Of a stretch of 64,000 bases of DNA, positions 50,342-59,617 are shown one piece after another. Each line of letters begins with the position of its first letter. The first letter of the stretch is position 1. This stretch comes from Bacillota bacterium (GTDB taxonomy: Bacteria > Bacillota > Clostridia > Oscillospirales > Acutalibacteraceae), in contig JAEWYE010000019.1 of the NCBI GenBank assembly GCA_023458755.1, forward strand, positions 1 to 64,000, given 5' to 3'. The notes beneath the pieces are model-generated. The model saw only the letters and a program-made list of their open reading frames with translations, searched no databases and was not told the origin of the DNA. The position numbers and the translations under genes are program-made.

Positions 50342-51367
50342 GTGAAAACAAGCATCCGAAAATTGAGTGAAATAACAGGCTTTTCACCGGCAACCATTTC
50401 CAATGCGTTAAACAATAAAAAGGGTGTCAATAAAGAAACAGCGGATATTATTTATCGTGCGGCACTGGAAGCTGGCTACGTAAATGATACCAAGATTAAA
50501 AGCATTCGGTTTATTGTTTATAAAAAGCACGGTAAAGTAGTTGCAGACACGCCGTTTTTTTCTTCGTTGATTTCCGGTGTTGAAAATGAATGCAGAGCTT
50601 GCGGATATGATACGATTATCTGCCATCTTGATAAGACAGATGAAAACTTTGAAAAACTTTTAGACCAGATTATTAACGACCGAACAACGGCAAATCTTGT
50701 GCTTGCAACGGAGCTGAACGAAAAAGATGCGGCTCCCTTTCAAAAAGCATTTTGCCCTGTGGTTATGCTGGATTGCTGGTTTGAAAACATGAATTACGAC
50801 GCGGTGCTGATTGATAATACCGATTCCTTGATAAACGCGGTGCAGTATTTAATCAACAACGGCCATAGAAAAATCGGATATTTGCGAAGCAAAACGCAGA
50901 TTAAGAATTTTTATTATCGGGAAATCGGTTATCGCAGAGCCTTGTTAAGAGCAGATATTCCGGTGGAACCCAAATATGTGATATCGATTGATGCCAGCAG
51001 TATGGACAGTTCTTACAAAAGCATGAGCGCTTATCTGGATTACAACAAAGATTTGCCCACCGCTTTCTGTTCTGATAACGATATTATCGCGCTTGGCGCG
51101 TGCAAAGCACTGAAAGAGCACGGCTACAATATACCAAAGGATATTTCCGTTATCGGGTTTGATGATATTCCGTTCTGTGAAATTTCGTCTCCGTCTTTAA
51201 CGACGATTCGGGTGTTTAAACAGGAAATGGGAGCGTTGGCCGTCAGAAGGTTAGTCGGAATCATAAAATCCGGCACAAGTGTGAAAACTAAGACTCAAAT
51301 ATGTACGGAATTCGTCGAGCGTGAAAGCGTAAGAAGAATCGGTGCAAATGAAAAGGAGAAAGAATAA
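50342..51367 (+). CDS. LacI family transcriptional regulator
   Basis: This 341-residue repressor starts with GTG at 50342 after AGAGG. The N-terminal helix-turn-helix is SIRKLSEITGFSPATISNAL with the hinge-side GVNKETADII. The periplasmic-binding-protein-like domain spans about 60-330, with IGYLRSKTQIKNFYYR, FCSDNDIIALGACKALKEHG and VIGFDDIPFCEISSPSLTTI. It closely resembles the regulator gene at 62185. It is directly upstream of the sugar genes (no gap to the isomerase start), so it probably senses a sugar or sugar phosphate of this pathway. Confidence 0.93.
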   Translation: MKTSIRKLSEITGFSPATISNALNNKKGVNKETADIIYRAALEAGYVNDTKIKSIRFIVYKKHGKVVADTPFFSSLISGVENECRACGYDTIICHLDKTDENFEKLLDQIINDRTTANLVLATELNEKDAAPFQKAFCPVVMLDCWFENMNYDAVLIDNTDSLINAVQYLINNGHRKIGYLRSKTQIKNFYYREIGYRRALLRADIPVEPKYVISIDASSMDSSYKSMSAYLDYNKDLPTAFCSDNDIIALGACKALKEHGYNIPKDISVIGFDDIPFCEISSPSLTTIRVFKQEMGALAVRRLVGIIKSGTSVKTKTQICTEFVERESVRRIGANEKEKE

Positions 51368-52801
51368 ATGGAAAAAATCAGATTAGGCTACGCGCCGACA
51401 AGACGCTTTACATTCAGCGCGGAAGACGCAAGAAAGTACAAGAATTTGATAGTGGAATTTATGCACCAATATGACGATATCATCGAAATTATTGATATTG
51501 ATGACATTAACGAAGAAGGCTTGCTTTACGACTCTACACAGATGGCAAACGAAGTGGCAGATAAATTCATTGCAAATAAAGTAGACGCGGTATTTGTTCC
51601 GCACTGCAACTTCGGTACTGAGGATACCGTCGCGAAGGTTTGCAAAGCAGTCGGAAAGCCGGTGCTCCTGTGGGGGCCGCGTGACGAAGATCCGCTTGAA
51701 GACGGTTTCCGTTTAAGAGATACCCAGTGCGGTCTGTTCGCAACCGGAAAGGTTCTTCGCCGTTTCAATGTTCCGTTCACTTATATTCCGAATACCAGCA
51801 TTGGAGATCCGGTATTCAAACGCGGCTTTGAAAACTTCCTTCGCGCCGCCAATGTTGTAAAGGCGTTTCAAAAAATCCGTATCCTGCAAATCGGGCCAAG
51901 GCCATCCGGATTCTGGTCAGTTATCGCAAATGAGGGCGAGCTGATTGAAAAGTTCGGCATTCAAATTTATCCGATCAGTGTTGTCGACATTCAGTTGAAA
52001 ACAGAAGAAATCGAAAAATCCGATTCCGCCGAACTCAAGGCGGAAATTGCAAAGATAGAAAAAATCGTAACCTGCAAGCCGGAAAACGCGGATGATGTAA
52101 AACGCGTTGCGGCATTAAAGCTGGCCATGAACTATTATGTGGACCGTGAGCTTTGCACAGCGGTTGCCATCCAGTGCTGGGACGCCATGCAGAAGAGTAT
52201 GCACATCATGCCGTGCCTTGCAAACGCGATTTTGACCGACGAAGGAATTCCGGTTGCCTGTGAAACCGATATCTGCGGCGCGGTTACCGAAATTATGGCA
52301 TATGCCGCGACCCTTGAACAGACACCTCCGTTCTTTGCGGATTTAACAGTAAGGCAAACCACAAACGATAATGTGGAACTGCTTACTCACTGCGGTAATT
52401 TCCCGCCGAGCCTTGTTGCGAACGGCTGTCAGACCTGCTTCAATAAACATTTTCTGTTTGACGATCATTGCCCGGGCACCCACGAAGGCGAAATTAAGGG
52501 CGGTGATATCACCATCACCCGTTTCGACGGTGACCACGGCAACTATCAGTTATTCCTCGGCAAGGCAAAAGGTACGCACGGCAAATTCTCGCGCGGCACC
52601 TATCTGTATATCGAGGTCAACGATTGGCCGCTCTGGGAAACCAAACTGGTGGAAGGCCCCTATCTCCACCACTGCGCCGGTGTGCATCAATATGTAGTTC
52701 CTGCTTTATATGAAGCATGCAAATATATTCCGGGCTTAACACCCGACCCGGTTGATCCTACAGATGAAGAAATTAAAGCATGGCTGAGAGGCAGCATCTG
52801 A
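51368..52801 (+). CDS. L-fucose isomerase-like sugar isomerase
   Basis: This 477-residue protein belongs to the fucose/arabinose isomerase superfamily, which interconverts aldoses and ketoses with a metal ion. Likely metal ligands are Glu in PVACETDICGA, Asp in PFFADLTV and His in LHHCAGVHQYVV. It is shorter than FucI (about 590). The ATG follows AAGGAGA seven bases upstream, inside the regulator end. With the kinase and transketolase next to it, it would make a ketose that is then phosphorylated and cleaved. The exact sugar is unknown. Confidence 0.8.
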   Translation: MEKIRLGYAPTRRFTFSAEDARKYKNLIVEFMHQYDDIIEIIDIDDINEEGLLYDSTQMANEVADKFIANKVDAVFVPHCNFGTEDTVAKVCKAVGKPVLLWGPRDEDPLEDGFRLRDTQCGLFATGKVLRRFNVPFTYIPNTSIGDPVFKRGFENFLRAANVVKAFQKIRILQIGPRPSGFWSVIANEGELIEKFGIQIYPISVVDIQLKTEEIEKSDSAELKAEIAKIEKIVTCKPENADDVKRVAALKLAMNYYVDRELCTAVAIQCWDAMQKSMHIMPCLANAILTDEGIPVACETDICGAVTEIMAYAATLEQTPPFFADLTVRQTTNDNVELLTHCGNFPPSLVANGCQTCFNKHFLFDDHCPGTHEGEIKGGDITITRFDGDHGNYQLFLGKAKGTHGKFSRGTYLYIEVNDWPLWETKLVEGPYLHHCAGVHQYVVPALYEACKYIPGLTPDPVDPTDEEIKAWLRGSI

Positions 52802-52851
52802 TTCATCTGAGAAGTCGGTTCATGTGAAGCAAGACGGATAAGGAGATTCGA

Positions 52852-53673
52852 ATGGAAAATTTAAAAGCAAAATCATTTGAAATCAGGCAGGACATTCTCG
52901 ATATTATCTGCACCGCAAAAGCAGGCCATATTGGCGGTGACTTCAGCGTATGCGATATTCTGATTACCCTGTACTACAAGCAAATGAATATCAGCCCTGA
53001 AAACATCCACAATAAAGACAGAGATCGGTTCATTTTAAGCAAAGGACATTCGGTAGAAGCATTGTATGCAGTGCTTGCAAGCCGTGGTTTCTTCCCGAAA
53101 GAAGATTTAAAATCAATATCTCAGTACAATTCAAAATATATCGGTCACCCGAATAATAAGGTAAACGGTATCGAAATGAACTCCGGTTCTCTTGGACACG
53201 GACTTTCCGTCAGCGTCGGTATGGCGCTCGCGGGCAAAATGAACAAAGCTCCGTACCGCGTTTACACGGTAATGGGTGACGGGGAACTTGCCGAAGGTTC
53301 CGTTTGGGAAGGCGCAATGGCAGCCGGACACTATAAGCTGGATAATTTAACGGCGGTCATCGACCGCAACCGTCTCCAGATTTCGGGCAGTACCGAAGAT
53401 GTTATGACGCAGGACAGTCAGGATGAACGCTGGAGATCGTTTGGATGGGAAGTGCTTCATGCAATCGGCAACGACATCGATTCGCTCAACATGGCGTTTG
53501 AAAAAGCAAAAACCATCAAAGGCAAACCGACTATGATTATAGCCGATACCATTAAGGGCTACGGCGTATCCTTTATGCAGAATTCCGCTCCGTGGCATCA
53601 TAAAGTTCCCACGGAAGAAGAATACAAACTGGCAACCGCGGAACTTGCCCAAAGGAGGAACGAAGCACTATGA
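52852..53673 (+). CDS. transketolase, N-terminal (thiamine diphosphate) subunit
   Basis: This 273-residue protein covers the pyrophosphate-binding half of transketolase: GHIGGDFSVCDILITLYY, LSKGHSVEALYAVLA, GSLGHGLSVSVGMALAG, and the thiamine diphosphate motif MGDGELAEGSVWEGAM followed by VIDRNRLQISG. It needs the C-terminal half encoded next to it, whose start overlaps this stop (ATGA). Split transketolases occur in several sugar and sulfosugar pathways as well as in pentose metabolism. The ATG at 52852 follows AAGGAGA. Confidence 0.92.
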   Translation: MENLKAKSFEIRQDILDIICTAKAGHIGGDFSVCDILITLYYKQMNISPENIHNKDRDRFILSKGHSVEALYAVLASRGFFPKEDLKSISQYNSKYIGHPNNKVNGIEMNSGSLGHGLSVSVGMALAGKMNKAPYRVYTVMGDGELAEGSVWEGAMAAGHYKLDNLTAVIDRNRLQISGSTEDVMTQDSQDERWRSFGWEVLHAIGNDIDSLNMAFEKAKTIKGKPTMIIADTIKGYGVSFMQNSAPWHHKVPTEEEYKLATAELAQRRNEAL

Positions 53674-54602
53674 ATAAGATTCCGAACCGTCAGGTAATTT
53701 GTGACGTATTAACCGAACGAGCCAATTCCGACCCGGATATTGTCGTGCTTTGCAGCGACTCCCGCGGCTCCGCTTCCATGAGCGATTTCGTGAACGCTCA
53801 CCCCGATCAGTTTGTAGAAATCGGCATAGCCGAGCAGAATCTTGTATCCGTCGCGGCCGGACTTGCCGCTTGCGGCAAAAAAGCCTACGCGGCGTCTCCT
53901 GCTTCCTTCCTTTCCACAAGGAGCATGGAACAGGTAAAAGTGGACGTTGCCTATTCCAATACAAATGTAAAATTGATTGGTATCAGCGGCGGAGTCAGTT
54001 ACGGTGCACTCGGAATGACGCACCATTCTTCCACCGACATTGCAACCTTAGGCTCCATTCCAAACATGCGTGTTTATCTGCCAAGCGACCGCTTGCAGAC
54101 CAAGCTGTTGTTTGAAGCTCTTTTGCAGGACCAAAAGCCCGCTTATATCCGTGTTGGGCGAAACGCGGTAGAAGATGTTTACGAAGAGGGAAAAGTTCCC
54201 TTTGAAATGGATAAAGCAACCACCGTCTGTGAAGGAAATGACCTTACCGTCATCGCCTGCGGCGAAATGGTAAAACCCGCACAGGAAGCCGCAGCAGCGT
54301 TAAAAGAGAAAAATATCTCCTGCCGCGTACTGGATATGTACTGCGTAAAGCCAATCGACAAAGAAACCGTGCTAAAAGCCGCAAACGAGACGAAGGCAAT
54401 CATCACCATTGAGGAGCACACCTCCCTTGGCGGCATGGGTTCCATGGTAAGCCAGATTGTTGCTGCGAACTGCCTGAAAAAGGTAATCAATCTCTCTCTA
54501 CCGGATGCACCGGCTATTGCCGGCAAATCAAACGAGGTTTTTGCATATTACGGCCTCTCAAAGGAGAACTTAGTAAAAACCGCACTGGAGATATTGGCAT
54601 GA
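53670..54602 (+). CDS. transketolase, C-terminal subunit
   Basis: This 310-residue partner supplies the pyrimidine-binding and C-terminal domains. The catalytic Glu lies in FVEIGIAEQNLVSVAAGLA (about residues 50-68). GISGGVSYGALGMTHHSSTD and MYCVKPIDKETVLKAANETK are typical. Both ends overlap neighbours by four bases, so N-subunit, C-subunit and kinase are translated together. Confidence 0.92.
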   Translation: MNKIPNRQVICDVLTERANSDPDIVVLCSDSRGSASMSDFVNAHPDQFVEIGIAEQNLVSVAAGLAACGKKAYAASPASFLSTRSMEQVKVDVAYSNTNVKLIGISGGVSYGALGMTHHSSTDIATLGSIPNMRVYLPSDRLQTKLLFEALLQDQKPAYIRVGRNAVEDVYEEGKVPFEMDKATTVCEGNDLTVIACGEMVKPAQEAAAALKEKNISCRVLDMYCVKPIDKETVLKAANETKAIITIEEHTSLGGMGSMVSQIVAANCLKKVINLSLPDAPAIAGKSNEVFAYYGLSKENLVKTALEILA

Positions 54603-56089
54603 GTAAATTTGGCAAGTATGTTTTAGCGGTTGACCAAAGCACCAGCGGAACAAAAGCTCTGCTGTTTTCACAGGAAGGCGATTTAATTTGCCGCTGCGAC
54701 CGTCCCCATAAGCAAATCATCAACGACAAGGGCTGGGTGGAACACGACCCTATGGAGATATACCGGAATACCCTTGGCGTTGTGAAAGATGTTGTGGAGA
54801 AGGCCGGAATCAGTAAAGATGAAATTGCCGGACTGGGCATCAGCAATCAGCGAGAAACCGCCATGGCATGGGATAAACAAAGCGGAATGCCCGTTTTTAA
54901 CGCCATTGTTTGGCAATGCGCAAGAGGCGAGGAAATCTGTAACAAAATTGCGGCAGACGGAAACGCCGATTTGATTAAAAACGCAACCGGACTTCATATA
55001 TCTCCTTATTTTTCCGCGGCAAAGCTAAGCTGGATTTTGCAGAACGTTCCGCTGGCGGCTCAAACCGCCGCTCAGGGCAATCTTTCCTGCGGAACCATGG
55101 ACAGCTGGCTTGTTTACAAGCTGACAAACGGAAAAAGCTTTAAAACTGATTATTCCAATGCGTCCAGAACGCAGATGTTCAATATTACCGATTTAAAATG
55201 GGATGAAAAAGTCTGCGGACTCTTTGGCATCAAAACGGATATGCTTGCACAGGTATGCGATTCCAACAGCCTGTTCGGGGAAACCGATTTTGACGGATAT
55301 TTAAGCAGCCCGATTCCCATTCACAGCGTACTCGGCGATTCGCACGGCGCGCTGTTCGGGCAGGGATGTCTGGAACGCGGCATGATAAAATCGACCTATG
55401 GCACAGGTTCTTCTGTTATGATGAATATCGGCAGAACACCGGTGTTTTCAAAAAGCGGAGTAGTTACCTCCATTGCATGGGGCATGGACGGTCAGGTTGA
55501 GTATGTGTTGGAAGGCAATATCAATTACACCGGTGCCGTTATGAAATGGATTGTAGAGGATTTGGGACTTATATCGTCGGCAAAGGAAGCCTCGATAGTC
55601 GCGGCTTCCGCAAACAAAGCCGATGAAACCTATCTGGTTCCCGCCTTTACCGGTTTGGGTGCCCCGTATTGGGACAGCAAGGCAAAAGCAGTTATCTGCG
55701 GCATGAGCCGGAATACCGGCAAAGCCGAAATCGTAAAAGCTGCTGAGGAATGCATTGCTTACCAAATCGCGGATATTATCACGGTCATGAGCCGCGAATC
55801 CGGCATCGACATCAAAACCCTGCGCGTGGACGGCGGCCCGACAAAAGACGCTTTCCTCATGCAGTTCCAGAGCGATATTCTCAGCATACCGGTCATGGTT
55901 CCGGAAACCGAAGAGCTTTCCGGTGTCGGTGCCGCCTATGCAGCGGGAATCGCCCTGCATATTTTCAATAAAGCTACCATCTTTGAACGAATTCGTAAAA
56001 AAATATTTGATCCCCTCATGGATGATGATGAAAAAGGAAAAAGAGTCCAAGGTTGGAAAAAGGCAATTTCTCTGGTACTTGACCATTAA
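54599..56089 (+). CDS. FGGY family carbohydrate kinase
   Basis: This 496-residue kinase is glycerol-kinase-like in sequence: LAVDQSTSGTKALLF (phosphate loop), GISNQRETAMAWDKQSGMP, AIVWQCARGEEIC, TYGTGSSVMMNIG and LRVDGGPTKDAFLMQFQSDI. Coupling to the split transketolase and the isomerase argues for a ketose substrate rather than glycerol. Apulose kinase, from the known D-apiose pathway, is a precedent for this combination. The assignment of substrate is inference. Confidence 0.85.
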   Translation: MSKFGKYVLAVDQSTSGTKALLFSQEGDLICRCDRPHKQIINDKGWVEHDPMEIYRNTLGVVKDVVEKAGISKDEIAGLGISNQRETAMAWDKQSGMPVFNAIVWQCARGEEICNKIAADGNADLIKNATGLHISPYFSAAKLSWILQNVPLAAQTAAQGNLSCGTMDSWLVYKLTNGKSFKTDYSNASRTQMFNITDLKWDEKVCGLFGIKTDMLAQVCDSNSLFGETDFDGYLSSPIPIHSVLGDSHGALFGQGCLERGMIKSTYGTGSSVMMNIGRTPVFSKSGVVTSIAWGMDGQVEYVLEGNINYTGAVMKWIVEDLGLISSAKEASIVAASANKADETYLVPAFTGLGAPYWDSKAKAVICGMSRNTGKAEIVKAAEECIAYQIADIITVMSRESGIDIKTLRVDGGPTKDAFLMQFQSDILSIPVMVPETEELSGVGAAYAAGIALHIFNKATIFERIRKKIFDPLMDDDEKGKRVQGWKKAISLVLDH

Positions 56090-56103
56090 TTTTGCTATAC
56101 ATG

Positions 56104-56123
56104 CTGCGAAAATTCATTCGCAG
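56104..56123 (+). other. intra-operon hairpin before the binding-protein gene
   Basis: CTGCGAA (56104-56110), a six-base loop and TTCGCAG (56117-56123) form a perfect 7-bp stem between the kinase gene and the binding-protein gene. No T tract follows. It could be an mRNA-processing or stability element, or an operator. Confidence 0.4.
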
Positions 56124-56149
56124 ATGTAAATATAAGGAGGAGAATACTA

Positions 56150-57196
56150 ATGAAAAAATCAAAGAAAATTCTGGCATTGGTACTGACCATCGCAACTTCT
56201 ATGGCAACTGTTATGACAGGCTGCTCACAAGCTCCGGCTGCATCATCCAGCGAAGCGGCATCCTCACAGGCTGCTTCTTCAGCAGCAGCTTCTTCCGCTG
56301 CTTCCTCTCAATGGGTAAAAGCAGAAGGCGCAAGCAAAACAATCGCTGTTATCTGCCCGTCACACTCCAATCCATTCTTTAAGACAGAAGCAGACGCCGC
56401 TGCCGCAAAAGCAAAAGAACTCGGCTATGATGTGCTTGACCTTGTTCATGACGATGACGCAACCAAGCAGGCTCAGTTGTTTGATACCGCAATCGCAAAG
56501 AAATGCTGTGCAATCATTTGTGATAACGCCGGTGCAGACGCAACCGTTGCTGCCGTGAAAAAGGCAAGAGATGCCGGTATCCCAACATTCTTAATTGACC
56601 GTGAAATCAACCAGGCTGGTGTTGCAATTTCCCAAATCGTTGCGAACAACTCACAGGGTGCAAAAGCCGGCGCTGAGAAATTCGTAGAAGCAATGGGCGA
56701 AAAGGGCAACTATGTAGAACTTACCGGTAAAGAGTCCGATACGAACGCGGGTGTACGTTCCAAGGGCTACCACGAAGTAATCGATCAATATCCGGATATG
56801 AAGATGGTTGCACAGCAATCCGCTAACTGGGATCAGACAGAAGCTTATTCCAAGATGGAATCCATCATCCAGGCAAACAAAGATATCAAAGGCGTTATCT
56901 GCGGCAATGATACCATGGCTATGGGCGCTCAGGCAGCCATCAAAGCAGCCGGTTTGAAAAATGTTGTAATTGTCGGTCTTGACGGTTCGAACGACGTTCG
57001 TGACCAAATTAAGGCAGGCACCATTGTTGCAACCTCCATGCAGCCGGCATATGACATTGCGCAAATGGCAGTTGTACAGGCCGACAAGTATATCAAAGAA
57101 GGCAAAACAGGCGCTGACGAAAAACAACTGGTTGACTGTGTACTGATTACAAAAGACAACGCGGGCAAATTAAATAACTTCAAGCTTGAAAAATAA
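56150..57196 (+). CDS. ABC sugar transporter substrate-binding lipoprotein, RbsB type
   Basis: This 348-residue CUT2-type binding protein has a lipoprotein signal ending in VMTGC (Cys25) and a long Ser/Ala linker to about residue 55. The mature part has AVICPSHSNPFFKTEADAAA, DNAGADATVAAVKKARDAG and VIVGLDGSNDVRDQIKAG, close to ribose- and pentose-binding proteins. It should bind the sugar handled by the enzymes upstream. AAGGAGG precedes the ATG. Confidence 0.9.
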   Translation: MKKSKKILALVLTIATSMATVMTGCSQAPAASSSEAASSQAASSAAASSAASSQWVKAEGASKTIAVICPSHSNPFFKTEADAAAAKAKELGYDVLDLVHDDDATKQAQLFDTAIAKKCCAIICDNAGADATVAAVKKARDAGIPTFLIDREINQAGVAISQIVANNSQGAKAGAEKFVEAMGEKGNYVELTGKESDTNAGVRSKGYHEVIDQYPDMKMVAQQSANWDQTEAYSKMESIIQANKDIKGVICGNDTMAMGAQAAIKAAGLKNVVIVGLDGSNDVRDQIKAGTIVATSMQPAYDIAQMAVVQADKYIKEGKTGADEKQLVDCVLITKDNAGKLNNFKLEK

Positions 57197-57225
57197 TTTT
57201 CAATTTCTTCCTCTTTCTTTATTTC

Positions 57226-57252
57226 AAGGGTGCGGTGCTGCGCCGCACCCTT
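57226..57252 (+). other. mRNA hairpin after the binding-protein gene
   Basis: AAGGGTGCGG (57226-57235) and CCGCACCCTT (57243-57252) form a perfect 10-bp stem with a seven-base loop. The following bases (GCATATTT) are not a T tract, so it probably stabilises the upstream mRNA or terminates only partly. Confidence 0.6.
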
Positions 57253-57378
57253 GCATATTTAAAGACTTTAATTTCGAACACAATGAATTATATTCTGTTG
57301 ATAGATGACTGCCTGATCTTCTTCCGTGCAAGAGGAATAGGCAAGTAAAATAATGTACGGAGAAAAGAAGGCATTTAT

Positions 57379-58029
57379 ATGAAGAAACGCATATTGGCAC
57401 TTGCACTTGTTTTGGTTATGGCATGCACTACTCTTACCGGATGCGTAAAGGTTGTTCCTCTCAATGCGGCTTCCAATTCCGCGGACATTAACGGGCAGGA
57501 CGATGACTTTAACGCACAGGCATACATTGACGGCATGTTCCAGTCCAAAGCAGTACCGGCTTTGAAAGCAAAAGCGGTTGATTTTACAACATTGATGACA
57601 GAAGCAAAAGGTGATTTAGACACAGTTGGCGCAAAATATGGCCGCCGTTCACAGGAATCCAGTCCTTATAACTTTATTGTGAAGGGTACCGCTACTGTCG
57701 AGGAAATCAAAACAGAGCTGCGTGCAGGCTACGTAACACTGAAGATAAAGGGATATACCGGCAATGCAGTTGTGAAAATGGCCTGCGGACCTGTTTTTAA
57801 AGGCACCTCTACCAGAGATTCCATTGAATCCATCAAATTCGAAGATTTTAAAAATCAGGTAACGTTTGCGGCGCTTTCCACGGCAATTCACACCAACCTT
57901 ACCAAGAACCTTTTCTCAAAAATCAAGGTAAGCGAATTGAAGGGAAAAACGATTGACTTTTACGGAACCTTTGCGAATGAACAAAGCAGTGAAATTTGGC
58001 TGACACCATTTGAAATTACAGCAAAATAA
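57379..58029 (+). CDS. DUF2291 family lipoprotein
   Basis: This 216-residue predicted lipoprotein has a signal peptide ending in LTGC (Cys22). The mature part contains AQAYIDGMFQSKAVPALKAK, KYGRRSQESSPYNFIVKGTA and GPVFKGTSTRDSIESIKFED, typical of DUF2291. Such proteins are commonly encoded beside RbsB/RbsA/RbsC-like transporters, as here, so an accessory role in uptake of the sugar is likely but its nature is unknown. AAGAAGG precedes the ATG; the gene is 12 bases before the ATPase gene. Confidence 0.85.
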   Translation: MKKRILALALVLVMACTTLTGCVKVVPLNAASNSADINGQDDDFNAQAYIDGMFQSKAVPALKAKAVDFTTLMTEAKGDLDTVGAKYGRRSQESSPYNFIVKGTATVEEIKTELRAGYVTLKIKGYTGNAVVKMACGPVFKGTSTRDSIESIKFEDFKNQVTFAALSTAIHTNLTKNLFSKIKVSELKGKTIDFYGTFANEQSSEIWLTPFEITAK

Positions 58030-58041
58030 GGAGGTTCAGGC

Positions 58042-59592
58042 ATGGAAAACAACGTGGAAAATTTCAACAACCCTGACGTATGCCTTTATTGCGAAAACAT
58101 AGATAAGATTTACCCCGGAACAAAAGCGCTGGATGACGTATCATTTGAAGTGAAAAAAGGAAAAGTAAACGTGCTGATCGGTGAAAACGGCGCGGGAAAG
58201 TCCACACTGATGAAAATCGTTGCCGGTATTGAAAGTCCCTCCAGCGGTAAACTGTATATGGATGGCAAAGAGGTGAGCTTTAAAAACACCAATGAAGCCA
58301 GAGCAATGGGAATCGGTATTATTCATCAGGAACTCAGTCTGTTCCCGAATCTGAATGTTTACCAGAATATCTTCATGGCAAACGAGCACACCAAAGCGGG
58401 TGTGAAGCTGGACAATAAAGAACACATAAGATTGGCTAATGAAGTGCTGGCAAGGCTGGAGTACCCAATCGATCCGAATACGATTGTCGGAGACCTCCGT
58501 GTCGGTCAGCAGCAGATGGTTGAAATAGCACGAAACCTGGTTCAGGAAGGTTTGAAAATCCTCATCATGGATGAACCCACTTCTTCGCTTTCCGCACAGG
58601 AAGTGGAAGTGCTGTTCAAGATTATCAATGATTTGAAGGCACAGGGCATTTCGATTGTATACATCTCGCACCGCTTGGAAGAAATCATGCGCATCGGTGA
58701 CTATGTAACCGTACTTCGTGACGGTAAAAAAGTTGCCGAGGACGAAGTGAAAAATATCAGCGTCAGCTGGATTGTCACGAATATGGTTGGCAGCGACAAA
58801 TCCTATACTCAGAAAGAAAAGAATATTGATTTTTCCAAAGAAGAGGTTGTTCTTAAGGTGGAAGACCTCTGTTTGCCAAAACGCGGTGGCGGCTGGCTTT
58901 TAAACCATGTCAGCTTTGAACTGCATAAAGGCGAAATTCTGGGCATTTACGGGTTGCTTGGTTCCGGGCGTACCGAAATTTTCGAGTGCATCATGGGCTT
59001 AAGACCGGAACACACCGGCAAAATCTATCTGCACGGAAAAGAAATCAAGGTTGGTTCCATTTCCGAGCAGATTCAAAAAGGTTTAGCCTTGGTGCCGGAG
59101 GATCGGCAGCGTGAAGGTCTTGTTCAGACAATGAGCATCGGCAAAAATATTTCGCTTTCCAGTATGGGTTCTTACGCAAAAACAGGCTTTATCGATGTAA
59201 AAAAAGAAAAGGCGGCCATTAAAGAAGCCATAAAGGATATTCACATTAAGGTAGCGGACGCGAGTTTGCCGATTTTGTCGCTTTCCGGCGGTAATCAGCA
59301 AAAAGTGGTCATCGGCAAGGGGATTCTGACGAACCCGGATATCTTCCTCATGGATGAGCCGAGCCGCGGCATTGACGTGGGTGCAAAAGCGGAGGTATTT
59401 GATATTATCAATCAGTACGCCGGACGCGGCCTGTCCATTGCCGTCATCTCGTCCGAACTCAAGGAGATTATTGCAATTGCTGACCGAATCGTTGTTCTGT
59501 CGAACGGCTTGCTTACCGGGGAACTTACCGGAAGTGATATCAACGAACAAGCGCTGGTAACAGCATCCTATAAAGGCCATAATAAGGCTTAA
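58042..59592 (+). CDS. ABC sugar transporter ATP-binding protein, RbsA type
   Basis: This 516-residue double ABC protein has Walker A GENGAGKSTLMK and Walker B ILIMDEPTSSLS in the first half, with VGQQQMVEIARN as signature. The second half has a degenerate Walker A (GLLGSGRTEIF), the signature LSLSGGNQQKVVIGK and DIFLMDEPSRGIDVG. GGAGG precedes the ATG at 58042. It powers the importer formed with the permease that follows. Confidence 0.93.
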   Translation: MENNVENFNNPDVCLYCENIDKIYPGTKALDDVSFEVKKGKVNVLIGENGAGKSTLMKIVAGIESPSSGKLYMDGKEVSFKNTNEARAMGIGIIHQELSLFPNLNVYQNIFMANEHTKAGVKLDNKEHIRLANEVLARLEYPIDPNTIVGDLRVGQQQMVEIARNLVQEGLKILIMDEPTSSLSAQEVEVLFKIINDLKAQGISIVYISHRLEEIMRIGDYVTVLRDGKKVAEDEVKNISVSWIVTNMVGSDKSYTQKEKNIDFSKEEVVLKVEDLCLPKRGGGWLLNHVSFELHKGEILGIYGLLGSGRTEIFECIMGLRPEHTGKIYLHGKEIKVGSISEQIQKGLALVPEDRQREGLVQTMSIGKNISLSSMGSYAKTGFIDVKKEKAAIKEAIKDIHIKVADASLPILSLSGGNQQKVVIGKGILTNPDIFLMDEPSRGIDVGAKAEVFDIINQYAGRGLSIAVISSELKEIIAIADRIVVLSNGLLTGELTGSDINEQALVTASYKGHNKA

Positions 59593-59617
59593 TCGTATTG
59601 AAAAGGAGAAATGAAAC

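Noticed and set aside
54599..56089. Glycerol kinase (glpK)
   Set aside because: The sequence is glycerol-kinase-like, yet it is translationally coupled to a split transketolase, and no glycerol uptake or dehydrogenase gene is present.
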